Source of the DNA: Arcanobacterium haemolyticum DSM 20595
Lineage (GTDB): Bacteria; Actinomycetota; Actinomycetes; Actinomycetales; Actinomycetaceae
NCBI RefSeq assembly: GCF_000092365.1
Contig: NC_014218.1
Coordinates: 372,001 to 436,000, forward strand
DNA: 64,000 nt
Direction of reading: 5' to 3'
Below the pieces are notes generated by a model. That model saw only the letters and a program-made list of their open reading frames with translations, was not told the origin of the DNA and searched no databases. Both the position numbers and the translations under genes were made by a program. Of the stretch, positions 15,837 to 23,935 are shown one piece after another (the stretch's first letter is position 1; each line of letters begins with the position of its first letter).

Positions 15837-17218
15837 GTGTTCTCTTTTCGTTTCCGTGCCCAATAGGATCGAGAGTCTGCTACAAGGCGTTCCCATAATT
15901 CTATGAAGGTTGGGAACGTTTTTGCGGTTGCTTCCATATTAGCAACCCGCAGGCCTTTTATTCGTAGTCCAAGGATTGCGCCGAAGGTTGCGATGCGGTG
16001 GTCCGCGTGTGAATCGATATCGGTTGTCGTGTAGCGTGCGTCGAATCTTCTGAGCCAGAGAGTTTCTGAGTGCGGATCGTATTCGGGCTGGGTTCCGATT
16101 GCGCTGAGTGTTTCGGTGAGTGCCGCGATTCGATCGGTTTCGTGGCCGCGTAGGTGCCCGATATTGCTCAGTCCGCTCACGCCGTCTGAAAACGCAAGTA
16201 CGGCGGCTACCGTGGGGACGAGTTCTCCCAGGTCGCCCATGTCTTTGTGCGTGGCCCAGATGGTTCGGTGGCCTTGGCAGATCAGGTGGGTGAGTGGCCC
16301 GTTCGTTTCCCAGGTGAAGGTTGCGCCGGCGTTTCGGAAGATATCCAGGTAGGCCATTCCTGGTTGTTGACTTTTCTTGGGCCAGTTTTCGATTCGCACG
16401 CGCCCGCCCGTGACGAGCGCTGCCGCGAGGAACGGGCCCGCGTTGGATAGATCGGGTTCGATTGTGATGTGTTTCCGATTGGGGGAGCCGTGCGGGACGT
16501 GCCACGTTTCGCCTGTGCCAGCTGCGTTGATTCCGGCCTTGCGTAGCGTATCGATGGTCATGGAAATATGCGGGGTGGATGGGAGAGTATCGGCGCAGTT
16601 GCGCACAGTAATCCCGCGTTCCATGAGTGGGCCTGCAAGTAAAAGAGCAGAGACGAATTGCGACGACGCCGCCGCGTCCACACTCACCTCACCACCGCGT
16701 AGCGGCCCGCGTCCGTGGATAGTGAGGGGGAAGCCGCCCCCGGTGCCTTCCGCAACGTCCCTGGCACACGTATAGTTCACACCGAGTTGCGTCAGGGCTG
16801 ATAGTAAGCCGGCGATGGGGCGGTGGCGAGCATTATCAGCGCAGGTCACAGTAACATCGCCGTGAGCCATCGCGGCCAACGGCAGAATAAAACGCATAAC
16901 AGTTCCGGCCTGGCCGGCATTGATATATGCGCCCCCGCGAACCGTGATCACACCATTCGTATCGCGCGGTATTGGAGTAACGTGACACCAATTTTTATGC
17001 CATTCAATGCCCGCGCCAAGGGCAACCAGCGCGTTGCCCATGGCCCGCGTATCCTCCGAATCCAGTGCCCCGGCAAGGCGCACTGGATTCAGTCCGATAG
17101 CGGCTAAGACGAGCCAGCGTGCGGTGAGGGATTTGGATCCCGGAATCCGCACGTTGCCATGGATTTTTTCAGTTCGCGGAAGGTAGGGGGCATTCCACCA
17201 TGAATCCCCGGGTTCCAT
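15833..17218 (-). CDS. aroA: 3-phosphoshikimate 1-carboxyvinyltransferase (EPSP synthase)
   Basis: 461 residues. The enzyme joins shikimate-3-phosphate and PEP in the chorismate pathway. Seen here: the substrate-binding IPGSKSLTARWLVLAAIG near residue 26, NAGQAGTVMRF, DAAASSQFVSALLLAGP, and the late RGHETDRIAALTE and DSHADHRIATFGAILGLR motifs. All are family hallmarks, and the length is normal. The start codon shares one base with the stop of the upstream DoxX gene, and the 3' end overlaps rsgA, giving a DoxX-aroA-rsgA operon. Confidence 0.93.
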   Translation of the reverse strand: MEPGDSWWNAPYLPRTEKIHGNVRIPGSKSLTARWLVLAAIGLNPVRLAGALDSEDTRAMGNALVALGAGIEWHKNWCHVTPIPRDTNGVITVRGGAYINAGQAGTVMRFILPLAAMAHGDVTVTCADNARHRPIAGLLSALTQLGVNYTCARDVAEGTGGGFPLTIHGRGPLRGGEVSVDAAASSQFVSALLLAGPLMERGITVRNCADTLPSTPHISMTIDTLRKAGINAAGTGETWHVPHGSPNRKHITIEPDLSNAGPFLAAALVTGGRVRIENWPKKSQQPGMAYLDIFRNAGATFTWETNGPLTHLICQGHRTIWATHKDMGDLGELVPTVAAVLAFSDGVSGLSNIGHLRGHETDRIAALTETLSAIGTQPEYDPHSETLWLRRFDARYTTTDIDSHADHRIATFGAILGLRIKGLRVANMEATAKTFPTFIELWERLVADSRSYWARKRKENT

Positions 17219-17730
17219 TAGCGGCCAGGTGTGATCTGTTCGATCCGCTGTTGTGCTCCACCAACGGCCTTTTCACCGAGCCGGGCTGCACGCCAGCCAA
17301 GTGACGGCTTACCAGAACGATCGGTGGACGCGATAAGCGCACCGCCAATCAGGCCAGCGGCGGCTAGAAGCCCAGATACGTCCTTTTTACGGGCGGCGTA
17401 TGGCTTCTTTTCCCAGACAGGGTTGTTGGCCAGAGCAAGCGGGATCTGTGTGAGACCCAAGATGAGCGCGGCGGATCGCGGCGCGCGCGACCGGGCGAGC
17501 TGTGCGCCAGCAAGAGTCACAACTGCGCCGGATGCGCGGGTGACCAGATCGAGTGTGGCATCAGTTGGTTCGGAGATCCCGAGCTTTTCATCGATGCCGA
17601 ATTTTTGTGCGAGTGCCCAAAGTTTGCGGGCAGGTTCGCGGTGGCCTTCTGGCTTGGTGAGAGCATCCAGGCCAGTGGCGATGAACGGTGCGGCGAGTAG
17701 CGGGCGTGCAAGTTTGTTTACAAGAGTCAT
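17218..17730 (-). CDS. DoxX family membrane protein
   Basis: 170 residues. The pattern LARPLLAAPFIATGLDALTKPEGH at the N-terminus, followed by several hydrophobic stretches (ASGAVVTLAGAQLA; ALILGLTQIPLALANNPVW; SGLLAAAGLIGGALIAS), matches the DoxX/DoxD-like membrane family common in actinobacteria, often next to aroA. Some members take part in redox or thiosulfate metabolism; the role here is unknown. The gene is first in the aroA-rsgA operon. Confidence 0.8.
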   Translation of the reverse strand: MTLVNKLARPLLAAPFIATGLDALTKPEGHREPARKLWALAQKFGIDEKLGISEPTDATLDLVTRASGAVVTLAGAQLARSRAPRSAALILGLTQIPLALANNPVWEKKPYAARKKDVSGLLAAAGLIGGALIASTDRSGKPSLGWRAARLGEKAVGGAQQRIEQITPGR

Positions 17731-17797
17731 AGCACTAGTTTACGTGTATCCTCCGACACATGGTGGTGTGCAGAGCAAATTTCGCTCAAAGGGCACG

Positions 17798-18556
17798 TTA
17801 CAGATCGATGATTTTCGCTAGCGGCCCGTAGTGGGAACAGACTGCTGCCTTGTAGGCATCGATATCTCCGGCTTCCGCGGCTTCGAGCATGGCTTGGTGT
17901 GCTTTGGCGGTAGCAATGAGTTCATCGGCGGCTGGGGTTTCCAGACTTGGGATGAACGCTTGGTGTACGAGCCACATCGCGCTAATGAGCTGTGAAATAA
18001 GGGAGTCACCAGCGAATTCAGTAAGGGCTTCGTGGAAAGCGATATCTTCATCGAGGTAGGTTTTCCCGGCTTTCGCGCGTTCCACCATGGTGGCAACGAG
18101 CGCGTGGAGTTTGGGATTGTGGGTTCCGGAGAATTGACGAACAACATCTTCGGCGATCCCAAGATCGAGTACTTGCCGGGTTGAGACCACTTGACGCAGG
18201 CTTGCTTTTCCAGACGATTGATCCAGTGCGTTTCGTAAAATGAGGGTTTGTACGAGTGGTTCGAGTGACATGGAGCCGACGAACGAGCCACGGCCTTGGT
18301 GGACGGTCACGATATCGAGTGCCGTGAGTTGACGGAAGGCTTCGCGGACTGACGAACGTGACACACCGAGATCTGCACACAACTCCGCTTCGGTGGGGAG
18401 GGGATCACCCGGTTTGAGATTATGGTTAAGAATATAGCCTTTGATGGCATCCATTGTTGCGGTTGAGCGCATGACGGTGCCAATTTGCGGACTATCGGCG
18501 GTTTGTGCCGATCCGTATTTACCCAGGATGGCTTGCATTGACTTGTCTGACAACAT
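17798..18556 (-). CDS. GntR/FadR-type regulator of the amino-sugar genes
   Basis: 252 residues from ATG 18556; the frame is open to 18601. A winged helix domain (GDPLPTEAELCADLGVSRSS, VREAFRQLTALDIVTVHQGRG) is followed by an all-helical FCD ligand domain with DEDIAFHEAL and a C-terminal AHQAMLEAAEAGD...HYG histidine pattern that can bind a metal. It is divergent from nanK-nanE-nagB-nagA with a 92-base gap, so it most likely represses that operon in response to an amino sugar or sialic-acid intermediate. The operator sequence is not evident to me. Confidence 0.82.
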   Translation of the reverse strand: MLSDKSMQAILGKYGSAQTADSPQIGTVMRSTATMDAIKGYILNHNLKPGDPLPTEAELCADLGVSRSSVREAFRQLTALDIVTVHQGRGSFVGSMSLEPLVQTLILRNALDQSSGKASLRQVVSTRQVLDLGIAEDVVRQFSGTHNPKLHALVATMVERAKAGKTYLDEDIAFHEALTEFAGDSLISQLISAMWLVHQAFIPSLETPAADELIATAKAHQAMLEAAEAGDIDAYKAAVCSHYGPLAKIIDL

Positions 18557-18648
18557 AGGCTTAATTGTAACGAACACGAGGTTGTGTTGCGCGTTATTCA
18601 CAAGATTTTTTCACTGACACTTGGTGGGAATTCGTCAAAGGAGCAAGG

Positions 18649-19566
18649 GTGGTTCTTCTTTCACTAGATATTGGTGGCACTAAAGTAGGGTGGGCCATCA
18701 TCACTGGAGAACCCGGTGAACTTTCCGTTTCGGAACGTGGTTCGATTCCAACACAAGCGTTCGACGGCGGCCCCCGGGTGGCCCAGCGCATCTGCGATCT
18801 TGTGGCTGAGTTGGATCGGGTGGAGATCGACGGCGTGGCTGTTGCTTCCGCTGGCGTTGTCGATCCAACAACTGGTGCGATTGTGTCTGCTACAGGCACC
18901 ATGCCAGGTTGGGGCGGCACGCCTCTAGGCGATCTCTTGCGGGAAACAACAGGCAAGCCAGTGTGGGCAATCAACGATGTTCACGCCCACGGGCTCGGCG
19001 AAGCGGTGCTCGGTGCTGGCCGTGGTTTCCGCTCTGTTATGGCCTGTGCTGTTGGCACAGGCATTGGTGGTGCACATATTGTTGATGGCCAGATCGTGTT
19101 TGGCGATCACTACCTGGCTGGCCACTTCGGCCATATCCACCACCACTTCGCGGCAGGCCAGCCGTGTTCATGCGGGCGCGAAGGCCACATCGAAGCCATC
19201 TGCTCCGGTTCTGGAATCACCTCCTGGTTCAATTCGCGCAGCACCGATCTCACGGTAGCAAACGGCCGCGAACTCCAAGAACTTGCAGAATCGGGAAACG
19301 AACTAGCCGCACTCACGTTCACACAGTCGGCATATGCACTTGGGGAAGTGCTCGGTTCCCTCGCAAACTCAATCGACCCCTCCGTCGTCGTCCTCTCCGG
19401 ATCCATGACCCGATCGGGAGAAAACTGGTGGAACGAAGTGCGCCGCGGATACCGCGCAAGCGCAATGGATTTCGTTGCGAATGTTGACTTACGCAACGGT
19501 GAACTAGGATCAGACGCCCCTCTCTTTGGCGCCGCACTCTATTACTATTCAAGGGAGAACAACTGA
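18649..19566 (+). CDS. nanK: ROK family sugar kinase, probable N-acetylmannosamine kinase
   Basis: 305 residues; GTG start with AAAGGAG six bases before. The N-terminal ATP-binding motif LSLDIGGTKVGWA and the ROK zinc motif (GHIHHHFAAG, then CSCGREGHIEA) are clear, as is CAVGTGIGGA. ROK kinases phosphorylate glucose, ManNAc or GlcNAc. The next gene (one-base overlap) is the ManNAc-6-phosphate epimerase, which favours ManNAc as substrate, with GlcNAc possible. First gene of the four-gene operon. Confidence 0.85.
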   Translation: MVLLSLDIGGTKVGWAIITGEPGELSVSERGSIPTQAFDGGPRVAQRICDLVAELDRVEIDGVAVASAGVVDPTTGAIVSATGTMPGWGGTPLGDLLRETTGKPVWAINDVHAHGLGEAVLGAGRGFRSVMACAVGTGIGGAHIVDGQIVFGDHYLAGHFGHIHHHFAAGQPCSCGREGHIEAICSGSGITSWFNSRSTDLTVANGRELQELAESGNELAALTFTQSAYALGEVLGSLANSIDPSVVVLSGSMTRSGENWWNEVRRGYRASAMDFVANVDLRNGELGSDAPLFGAALYYYSRENN

Positions 19567-20249
19567 TGAATCATCTCATCGAATCGCTGCGCGGAACCGT
19601 GATCGTCTCCGTGCAGGCATATCCGGGCGAACCCATGCGGCACCCAGAAACCATGGCACAAATGGCTCGTGCAGCTGAAATCGGCGGCACCTCAGCAATT
19701 CGCTGCCAGGGGCTCGCAGATATTTCCGCAATCAAAGGCCGCGTGAAGATCCCCGTGATCGGCTTGTGGAAGGAAGGCGACGAAGGGGTCTACATCACCC
19801 CAACCCTGCGCCATGCACGCGCCTGCTCCATGGCCGGTGCAGACATCGTTGCTATCGACGCAACCGGGCGCCCACGCCCAGACGGTCTTACCTACGGGCA
19901 AACCGTTGCTGAACTGAAGAAAGACGGCATCTTGGTGATGGCTGATTGCGGTTCATTCGACGATGCTCAACGTGCCGTGGATGCGGGAACCGACATCATA
20001 TCCACCACGCTCTCTGGCTACACCGGAGATCGCCCAAAGACTCCCGGCCCAGATTTTGAGCTTCTTGCCCAGATGCTCGACGCATTCCCAGACGTCCCCG
20101 TGATTTGCGAAGGCCGTGTTCACACGCCACAACACGCGCAACAGGTACTCGAAGCGGGCGCGTTCGCCGCCGTCGTCGGAACCGGAATCACGCACCCAAC
20201 TTCGATCACGTCGTGGTTCGTGGACGCCGCAGCCAAAGCCCACAAGTAA
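19566..20249 (+). CDS. nanE: N-acetylmannosamine-6-phosphate 2-epimerase
   Basis: 227 residues, a TIM-barrel of normal NanE length. The family pattern is present: LRGTVIVSVQAYPGEPMRHP, then GGTSAIRCQGLADISAIK, PVIGLWKEGD, IVAIDATGRPRPDG and the phosphate-binding VICEGRVHTPQHA / AAVVGTGITHP near the end. It converts ManNAc-6-P to GlcNAc-6-P, which NagA then deacetylates. Position and overlap with the kinase support that flow. No sialate lyase (nanA) or transporter is in the window. Confidence 0.93.
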   Translation: MNHLIESLRGTVIVSVQAYPGEPMRHPETMAQMARAAEIGGTSAIRCQGLADISAIKGRVKIPVIGLWKEGDEGVYITPTLRHARACSMAGADIVAIDATGRPRPDGLTYGQTVAELKKDGILVMADCGSFDDAQRAVDAGTDIISTTLSGYTGDRPKTPGPDFELLAQMLDAFPDVPVICEGRVHTPQHAQQVLEAGAFAAVVGTGITHPTSITSWFVDAAAKAHK

Positions 20250-20291
20250 ACGTAAATAAGCAATAAAAATTAAGCACTGAAAGAAGGCCAC

Positions 20292-21068
20292 ATGTACGTT
20301 GGTATTTTCAAAGATGAAGAAACCCTAGCCAAGGCAGCAGCCGACTACCTCATCACCAAGCTCAACGAATCTGATCGCAAGGTTGTAGGCGTTGCAACCG
20401 GTTCCACGCCACTTCCGCTCTACAAGGAACTGCGCGATGCTCACGCGGCAGGCACCTTCTCACTCGAAGGCTTCAAGGCGTTCGCGTTGGACGAATACAT
20501 TGGAATCGACGAAAACCACCCAGAACGCTACCGCAACGTGTTGCGCGCCGAACTGGTTGGAGACGAACGCACCGGCCTGCGCGAAGAAGATCTCAACACT
20601 CCAAACGGTTCTGCGGAAGATCCATACGAAGCCGCTCGCGCCTACGATAGGTCCATTAAGGATTCCGGCGGAATCGTAGTTCAGATCCTCGGCATCGGTT
20701 CTGACGGCCACATCGGCTTTAACGAACCATCTGGCGCTCTCACGTCCCGCACGCACGTTGAAGCCCTCACAGCCCGTACGCGCGAAGACAACGCCCGCTT
20801 CTTCGATGACGATCTTGCCAAGGTGCCAAGCCAGTGCATCACCCAAGGGCTTGGCACCATCATGGAATGTGGCTGCCCGCTCCTCATCGCAACCGGCGCA
20901 GGCAAGGCAGACGCCGTACGCGAACTCGTTGAAGGCGGCGTGAGCGCCAAGTGGCCAGCCACGATCCTGCAGATGCACCAAGAAACCGTTGTTTTCCTTG
21001 ACGAAGCCGCAGCATCCAAGCTCGAACTCAAGGATTACTACGTTGAACGCTGGGAGTCGCTACGATGA
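20292..21068 (+). CDS. nagB: glucosamine-6-phosphate deaminase
   Basis: 258 residues. Motifs: GVATGSTPLPLYKELRD (phosphate binding), FALDEYIGI with the catalytic Asp, GIGSDGHIGFNEPSGAL with the general-base region and the ring-opening histidine. The protein isomerises and deaminates GlcN-6-P to fructose-6-P and ammonia, delivering carbon to glycolysis. The stop overlaps the nagA start by four bases. Confidence 0.94.
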   Translation: MYVGIFKDEETLAKAAADYLITKLNESDRKVVGVATGSTPLPLYKELRDAHAAGTFSLEGFKAFALDEYIGIDENHPERYRNVLRAELVGDERTGLREEDLNTPNGSAEDPYEAARAYDRSIKDSGGIVVQILGIGSDGHIGFNEPSGALTSRTHVEALTARTREDNARFFDDDLAKVPSQCITQGLGTIMECGCPLLIATGAGKADAVRELVEGGVSAKWPATILQMHQETVVFLDEAAASKLELKDYYVERWESLR

Positions 21069-22225
21069 GCACCTATACCGGCAAAGTCCTCAACGGATTC
21101 GGAGAGCTCGTTGGATCGGGGCTTGAGGTTGATGGCAGCGGCGTCGTCGTCAATATCCTTCCCGTAACCGAAACCCTGCCAGAAGGCTGGATCACCCCAG
21201 GGCTGATCGATATTCACAACCACGGTGGCGGCGGTGCATCGTTCCCAGACGATACCACGCCAGAAGGAACCGCAACCGCAGTCGAAGCCCACCGGTGCAT
21301 GGGAACCACTGCACTCGTGGCGTCAACCGTGTCCCTCATCGATCCGCTCCCAGCCATTCGAAACCTCGTGCTGGCCTGCGAATCAGGAGATCTCATCGGA
21401 ATCCATCTCGAAGGCCCATACATCTCCAAACACAAGTGTGGCGCCCAAAACCCGGCCGCAATTCGTAACCCTGACCTGGACGAACTGCGATCCTGGCTGG
21501 AGGCTGGAAAAGGCTGGATCAAAACCATGACTATCGCACCGGAAGTCGAGAACGCATACGGCGCAGCCTGCATGCTCCTCGATCACGGCGCACTCCCATC
21601 GTGGGGCCACACCAGCGGAACCTCCGCAACGGCACGTGACCTCATCGAACGCACCACCGAATACGGCCGCTCCATCGGAATCGACGTACCGCAAACTGCA
21701 ACACACCTGTTCAACGCCATGCCAACCCTCGCACACCGCGAACCAGGCCCAGTGCGCGAACTCATCAAGGCGGCCACGCGCGGAGACGCCGTGGTGGAAC
21801 TCGTTGCCGATACCGTTCACGTCAACGCCGATTTGGTGGGTGACGTGGTAGCAGTGATCGAAAACTCCGGCCAGAAGGCTGGCGTTGCATGGGTAACCGA
21901 CGCCATGGCAGGCGCAGGTATGGCCGACGGCGATTACGTGCTTGGCTCCCAGGCCGTCACTATCGAAGGTGGCGTGGCGCGTTTGACCGAAGGTGGTGCT
22001 ATCGCCGGTGGCACCTCGCGGTTGGCTGAACAAATCGCACGCATGGTTGGCGGTGGGCACACCACGATGGAATCTGCTGTGCGCTGCTGCGTGGCAGGGC
22101 CGGCACATGCGCTCGGACTGGACGGCTCCGAAGCGGGTGTGACTTTGGACTTCGTTGTGGGGCAGAAGGCCAACTTCGTTGTGTTCACAGAAGATCTGGC
22201 AATGGAAACGTTCCAACGCGTGTGA
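21065..22225 (+). CDS. nagA: N-acetylglucosamine-6-phosphate deacetylase
   Basis: 386 residues. The amidohydrolase HxH metal motif appears as PGLIDIHNHGGGG; later GIHLEGPYIS, WGHTSGTSA, ATHLFNAMP and WVTDAMAGAGMADG supply the metal, phosphate and catalytic Asp sites. It removes the acetyl group of GlcNAc-6-P to feed NagB. Last gene of the operon; a hairpin with a T-run follows at 22263-22332. Confidence 0.94.
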   Translation: MSTYTGKVLNGFGELVGSGLEVDGSGVVVNILPVTETLPEGWITPGLIDIHNHGGGGASFPDDTTPEGTATAVEAHRCMGTTALVASTVSLIDPLPAIRNLVLACESGDLIGIHLEGPYISKHKCGAQNPAAIRNPDLDELRSWLEAGKGWIKTMTIAPEVENAYGAACMLLDHGALPSWGHTSGTSATARDLIERTTEYGRSIGIDVPQTATHLFNAMPTLAHREPGPVRELIKAATRGDAVVELVADTVHVNADLVGDVVAVIENSGQKAGVAWVTDAMAGAGMADGDYVLGSQAVTIEGGVARLTEGGAIAGGTSRLAEQIARMVGGGHTTMESAVRCCVAGPAHALGLDGSEAGVTLDFVVGQKANFVVFTEDLAMETFQRV

Positions 22226-22251
22226 GTTGCGGCGGTTCGCCGCGTGAATCA

Positions 22252-22267
22252 TGTTTCACGTGAAAAT
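22252..22267. promoter_or_regulatory. parS-like centromere site
   Basis: TGTTTCACGTGAAAAT matches the bacterial parS consensus TGTTTCACGTGAAACA at 14 of 16 positions, including the full TTTCACGTGAAA core. It lies between nagA and sigR, outside any gene. ParB binding is plausible but untested. Confidence 0.5.
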
Positions 22268-22332
22268 CCCGGGATCTGGCTTGGGAGTGGTGCTGAGGGC
22301 ACTGTTCTTTTACGGCTAGAAACCGGGATTTT
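22263..22332 (+). terminator. possible terminator of the nag operon
   Basis: AAAATCCCGG at 22263-22272 pairs with CCGGGATTTT at 22323-22332, followed by TTG. The loop is long (about 50 bases), so this is a weak call. Confidence 0.35.
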
Positions 22333-22357
22333 TGTGCGTGTGTAGTAGGATTGGGGC

Positions 22358-22963
22358 GTGGAGATTGATCAACGTCCTGCTCACGAACCTGAGCAATTAT
22401 CACAGCAGTTTGAAGAACTAGCGTTGCCGCTACTAGATCAACTGTATGGTGCCGCCCTGCGGCTTACCCGTAACCCGCAAGATGCTGAAGATCTGGTGCA
22501 GGAAACATACGCGAAAGCCTTTGCCGCTTTCCACCAGTTCACTCCAGGAACAAATGTGAAAGCCTGGTTGTATCGGATCTTGAATAACGCGTTCATTTCA
22601 AACTATCGCAAAGCCCAGCGCCGCCCGAAAGAAGCCGAATCCGATCAGGTGGAGGATTGGCAAGAATATTCGGCCGCTTCGCATGATTCGCGTGGCCTCG
22701 TGTCCGCTGAAGCCGAAGCGCTGGAAAACTTGCCTGATTCAGAAATCAAGGATGCGTTGGATCAACTATCTGACGATCGGCGCACAGTTGTGTATTTGGC
22801 CGATGTGGAAGGCTTTTCTTACCAAGAAATCGCCGATATTGTTGGAGTGCCAATCGGTACTGTCATGTCCCGGCTTCACCGGGGGCGTACTCAGCTCAGA
22901 GAGATTCTTCGTGACTACGCCCTACAGCTTGGATATAAGGTGAAGCAGAAGGCAGGGGAGTAA
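22358..22963 (+). CDS. sigR: SigR/SigH-type ECF sigma factor
   Basis: 201 residues. Sigma region 2 has [20 protein letters not shown], then [20 protein letters not shown]; region 4 has [20 protein letters not shown] and [13 protein letters not shown]. This is the layout and wording of the SigR/SigH/RpoE group that controls the thiol-oxidative stress response (thioredoxin, mycothiol genes). The next gene, one base on, is its zinc anti-sigma factor. Transcription usually includes autoregulation; I did not find a clear SigR promoter upstream. Confidence 0.92.
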   Translation: MEIDQRPAHEPEQLSQQFEELALPLLDQLYGAALRLTRNPQDAEDLVQETYAKAFAAFHQFTPGTNVKAWLYRILNNAFISNYRKAQRRPKEAESDQVEDWQEYSAASHDSRGLVSAEAEALENLPDSEIKDALDQLSDDRRTVVYLADVEGFSYQEIADIVGVPIGTVMSRLHRGRTQLREILRDYALQLGYKVKQKAGE

Positions 22964-22964
22964 C

Positions 22965-23246
22965 GTGAAACGTTTTGAAGATTTGTTAAAGCGGCTTGAT
23001 GAATGCCACTGCGCTGATTCGGGATGTGATTGCTCGGAAGTGATGGAGCACCTGTTCGAACTAGTTGATGAACACATGCCGTCACATCAGGCACAACGGT
23101 TGTTGGAACACAGTGCAGGGTGTGAGCATTGTGCGGACATGATCCGGGCCGAAGTGAATGTGCGGGTTGTTTTACGGAAATCGTGCTGCGGAGATGTGGC
23201 TTCTGAAGATCTGCGGGCTCGGATCATTAGGGTAATCGAACGTTAG
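22965..23246 (+). CDS. rsrA: zinc anti-sigma factor RsrA-like
   Basis: 93 residues from GTG 22965. The redox-sensing ZAS motif H-x3-C-x2-C is visible as HSAGCEHC, and the upstream Cys cluster ECHCADSGCDC supplies the additional ligand. On disulfide stress such proteins release zinc and SigR. Two further cysteines (KSCCGD) lie near the C-terminus. It follows sigR directly and is surely cotranscribed. Confidence 0.9.
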   Translation: MKRFEDLLKRLDECHCADSGCDCSEVMEHLFELVDEHMPSHQAQRLLEHSAGCEHCADMIRAEVNVRVVLRKSCCGDVASEDLRARIIRVIER

Positions 23247-23384
23247 AGGGTAGGCGGCCTTGTGACTGTGATCGGGTCGTGAATATGCCCATCACATATC
23301 GATGTGACGAGAAGGCTAGGAAACCGGTACAATAAAGATCTGTCGTGCCATAAAAAACTATGGCCGAAGTTAAAGGAGTACACA

Positions 23385-23459
23385 ATGTCGAAGCGTTCGC
23401 GTAAGCGCCGTGACCGCAAGAAGCGCGGTGCAAACCACGGCAAGCGTCCGAACACCTGA
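23385..23459 (+). CDS. 50S ribosomal protein bL37 (24 residues)
   Basis: A 24-codon gene with AAAGGAG six bases before ATG 23385. It begins MSKRSRKRRDRKKRG and ends ANHGKRPNT; the mycobacterial bL37 has nearly the same sequence, including the invariant NHGKRPN tail. bL37 is a small basic protein of the actinobacterial large subunit. It is too short for most gene finders. A strong intrinsic terminator follows at 23496. Confidence 0.92.
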   Translation: MSKRSRKRRDRKKRGANHGKRPNT

Positions 23460-23495
23460 TCTTGGGTTCGAAGCTTAGGGATGAATAATCCTATG

Positions 23496-23528
23496 AAAAG
23501 AGAGCGGTTTTTATACCGCTCTCTTTTT
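23496..23528 (+). terminator. rho-independent terminator after bL37
   Basis: A 13-base-pair stem (left arm ends GAGAGCGGT at 23508, right arm starts ACCGCTCTC at 23515) with a six-base loop and flanking A and T runs. It is a textbook terminator, and could work on both strands. Confidence 0.88.
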
Positions 23529-23613
23529 GTTTAGGTGCGAATGATTAGATCTAAAAAGTAAGGGTTAAAAAATAAGGACTGATCGGAAATGTTAAATTCA
23601 AAGGAGAATTTAT

Positions 23614-23667
23614 ATGTGCCTTGGTAGTAGTGATAAGTCTGCCGGCAATGAAAAGAATGATGGCTAA
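23614..23667 (+). CDS. possible 17-residue peptide gene
   Basis: ATG 23614 has AAAGGAG seven bases upstream, a near-ideal ribosome binding site. It encodes MCLGSSDKSAGNEKNDG and stops with TAA. It is polar with a cysteine at position 2. It lies alone between the bL37 terminator and the hairpin at 23688-23726, so it would be its own short transcript. I know no family; it could be a real micropeptide, a leader, or chance. Confidence 0.3.
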   Translation: MCLGSSDKSAGNEKNDG

Positions 23668-23687
23668 CTAGAGTGAACTGATTGGCG

Positions 23688-23726
23688 ATGACGCCTGATA
23701 AAACGATGTGTCTTATCAGGCGTCAT
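23688..23726. terminator. bidirectional terminator hairpin
   Basis: ATGACGCCTGATAA at 23688-23701 pairs perfectly with TTATCAGGCGTCAT at 23713-23726; an 11-base loop separates them. ACTTTTTG follows on the plus side. The right arm includes the stop codon of the minus-strand gene at 23716. Confidence 0.75.
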
Positions 23727-23931
23727 TACTTTTTGCGGCATCTTTCCGTGGCCGCCCGCGTTTTGGCAGTTCGCCAGTGTTGTTCGATAGGCGCCCGGCA
23801 CGGCGTAACCCATCGCGAAGAATGACTTCGATTTGGGCGTTTACGGAACGTAAATCGTCGGCAGCCCAGCGGGCGATGGCATCGTGTACCGCTGGGTCTA
23901 ACCGAAGAGATATGGCTTTGCGTTCTGCCAT
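23716..23931 (-). CDS. Arc-like ribbon-helix-helix protein
   Basis: 71 residues from ATG 23931. It has a ribbon-helix-helix fold (KAISLRLDPAVHDAIARWAA then VNAQIEVILRDGLRRAGRL) and a basic tail (KRGRPRKDAAK) containing an AT-hook-like GRPRK core. It follows the SPFH gene by four bases on the same strand, so they are one operon. In other bacteria small RHH proteins of this kind often trail SPFH genes. It may regulate the pair; the target is unknown. The stop lies within the terminator hairpin. Confidence 0.75.
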   Translation of the reverse strand: MAERKAISLRLDPAVHDAIARWAADDLRSVNAQIEVILRDGLRRAGRLSNNTGELPKRGRPRKDAAKSNDA

Positions 23932-23935
23932 GATG

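Noticed and set aside
21383-22252. 289-codon minus-strand open frame inside nagA
   Set aside because: Complete overlap with a full-length nagA that has all its motifs, and Cys/His-rich antisense composition.
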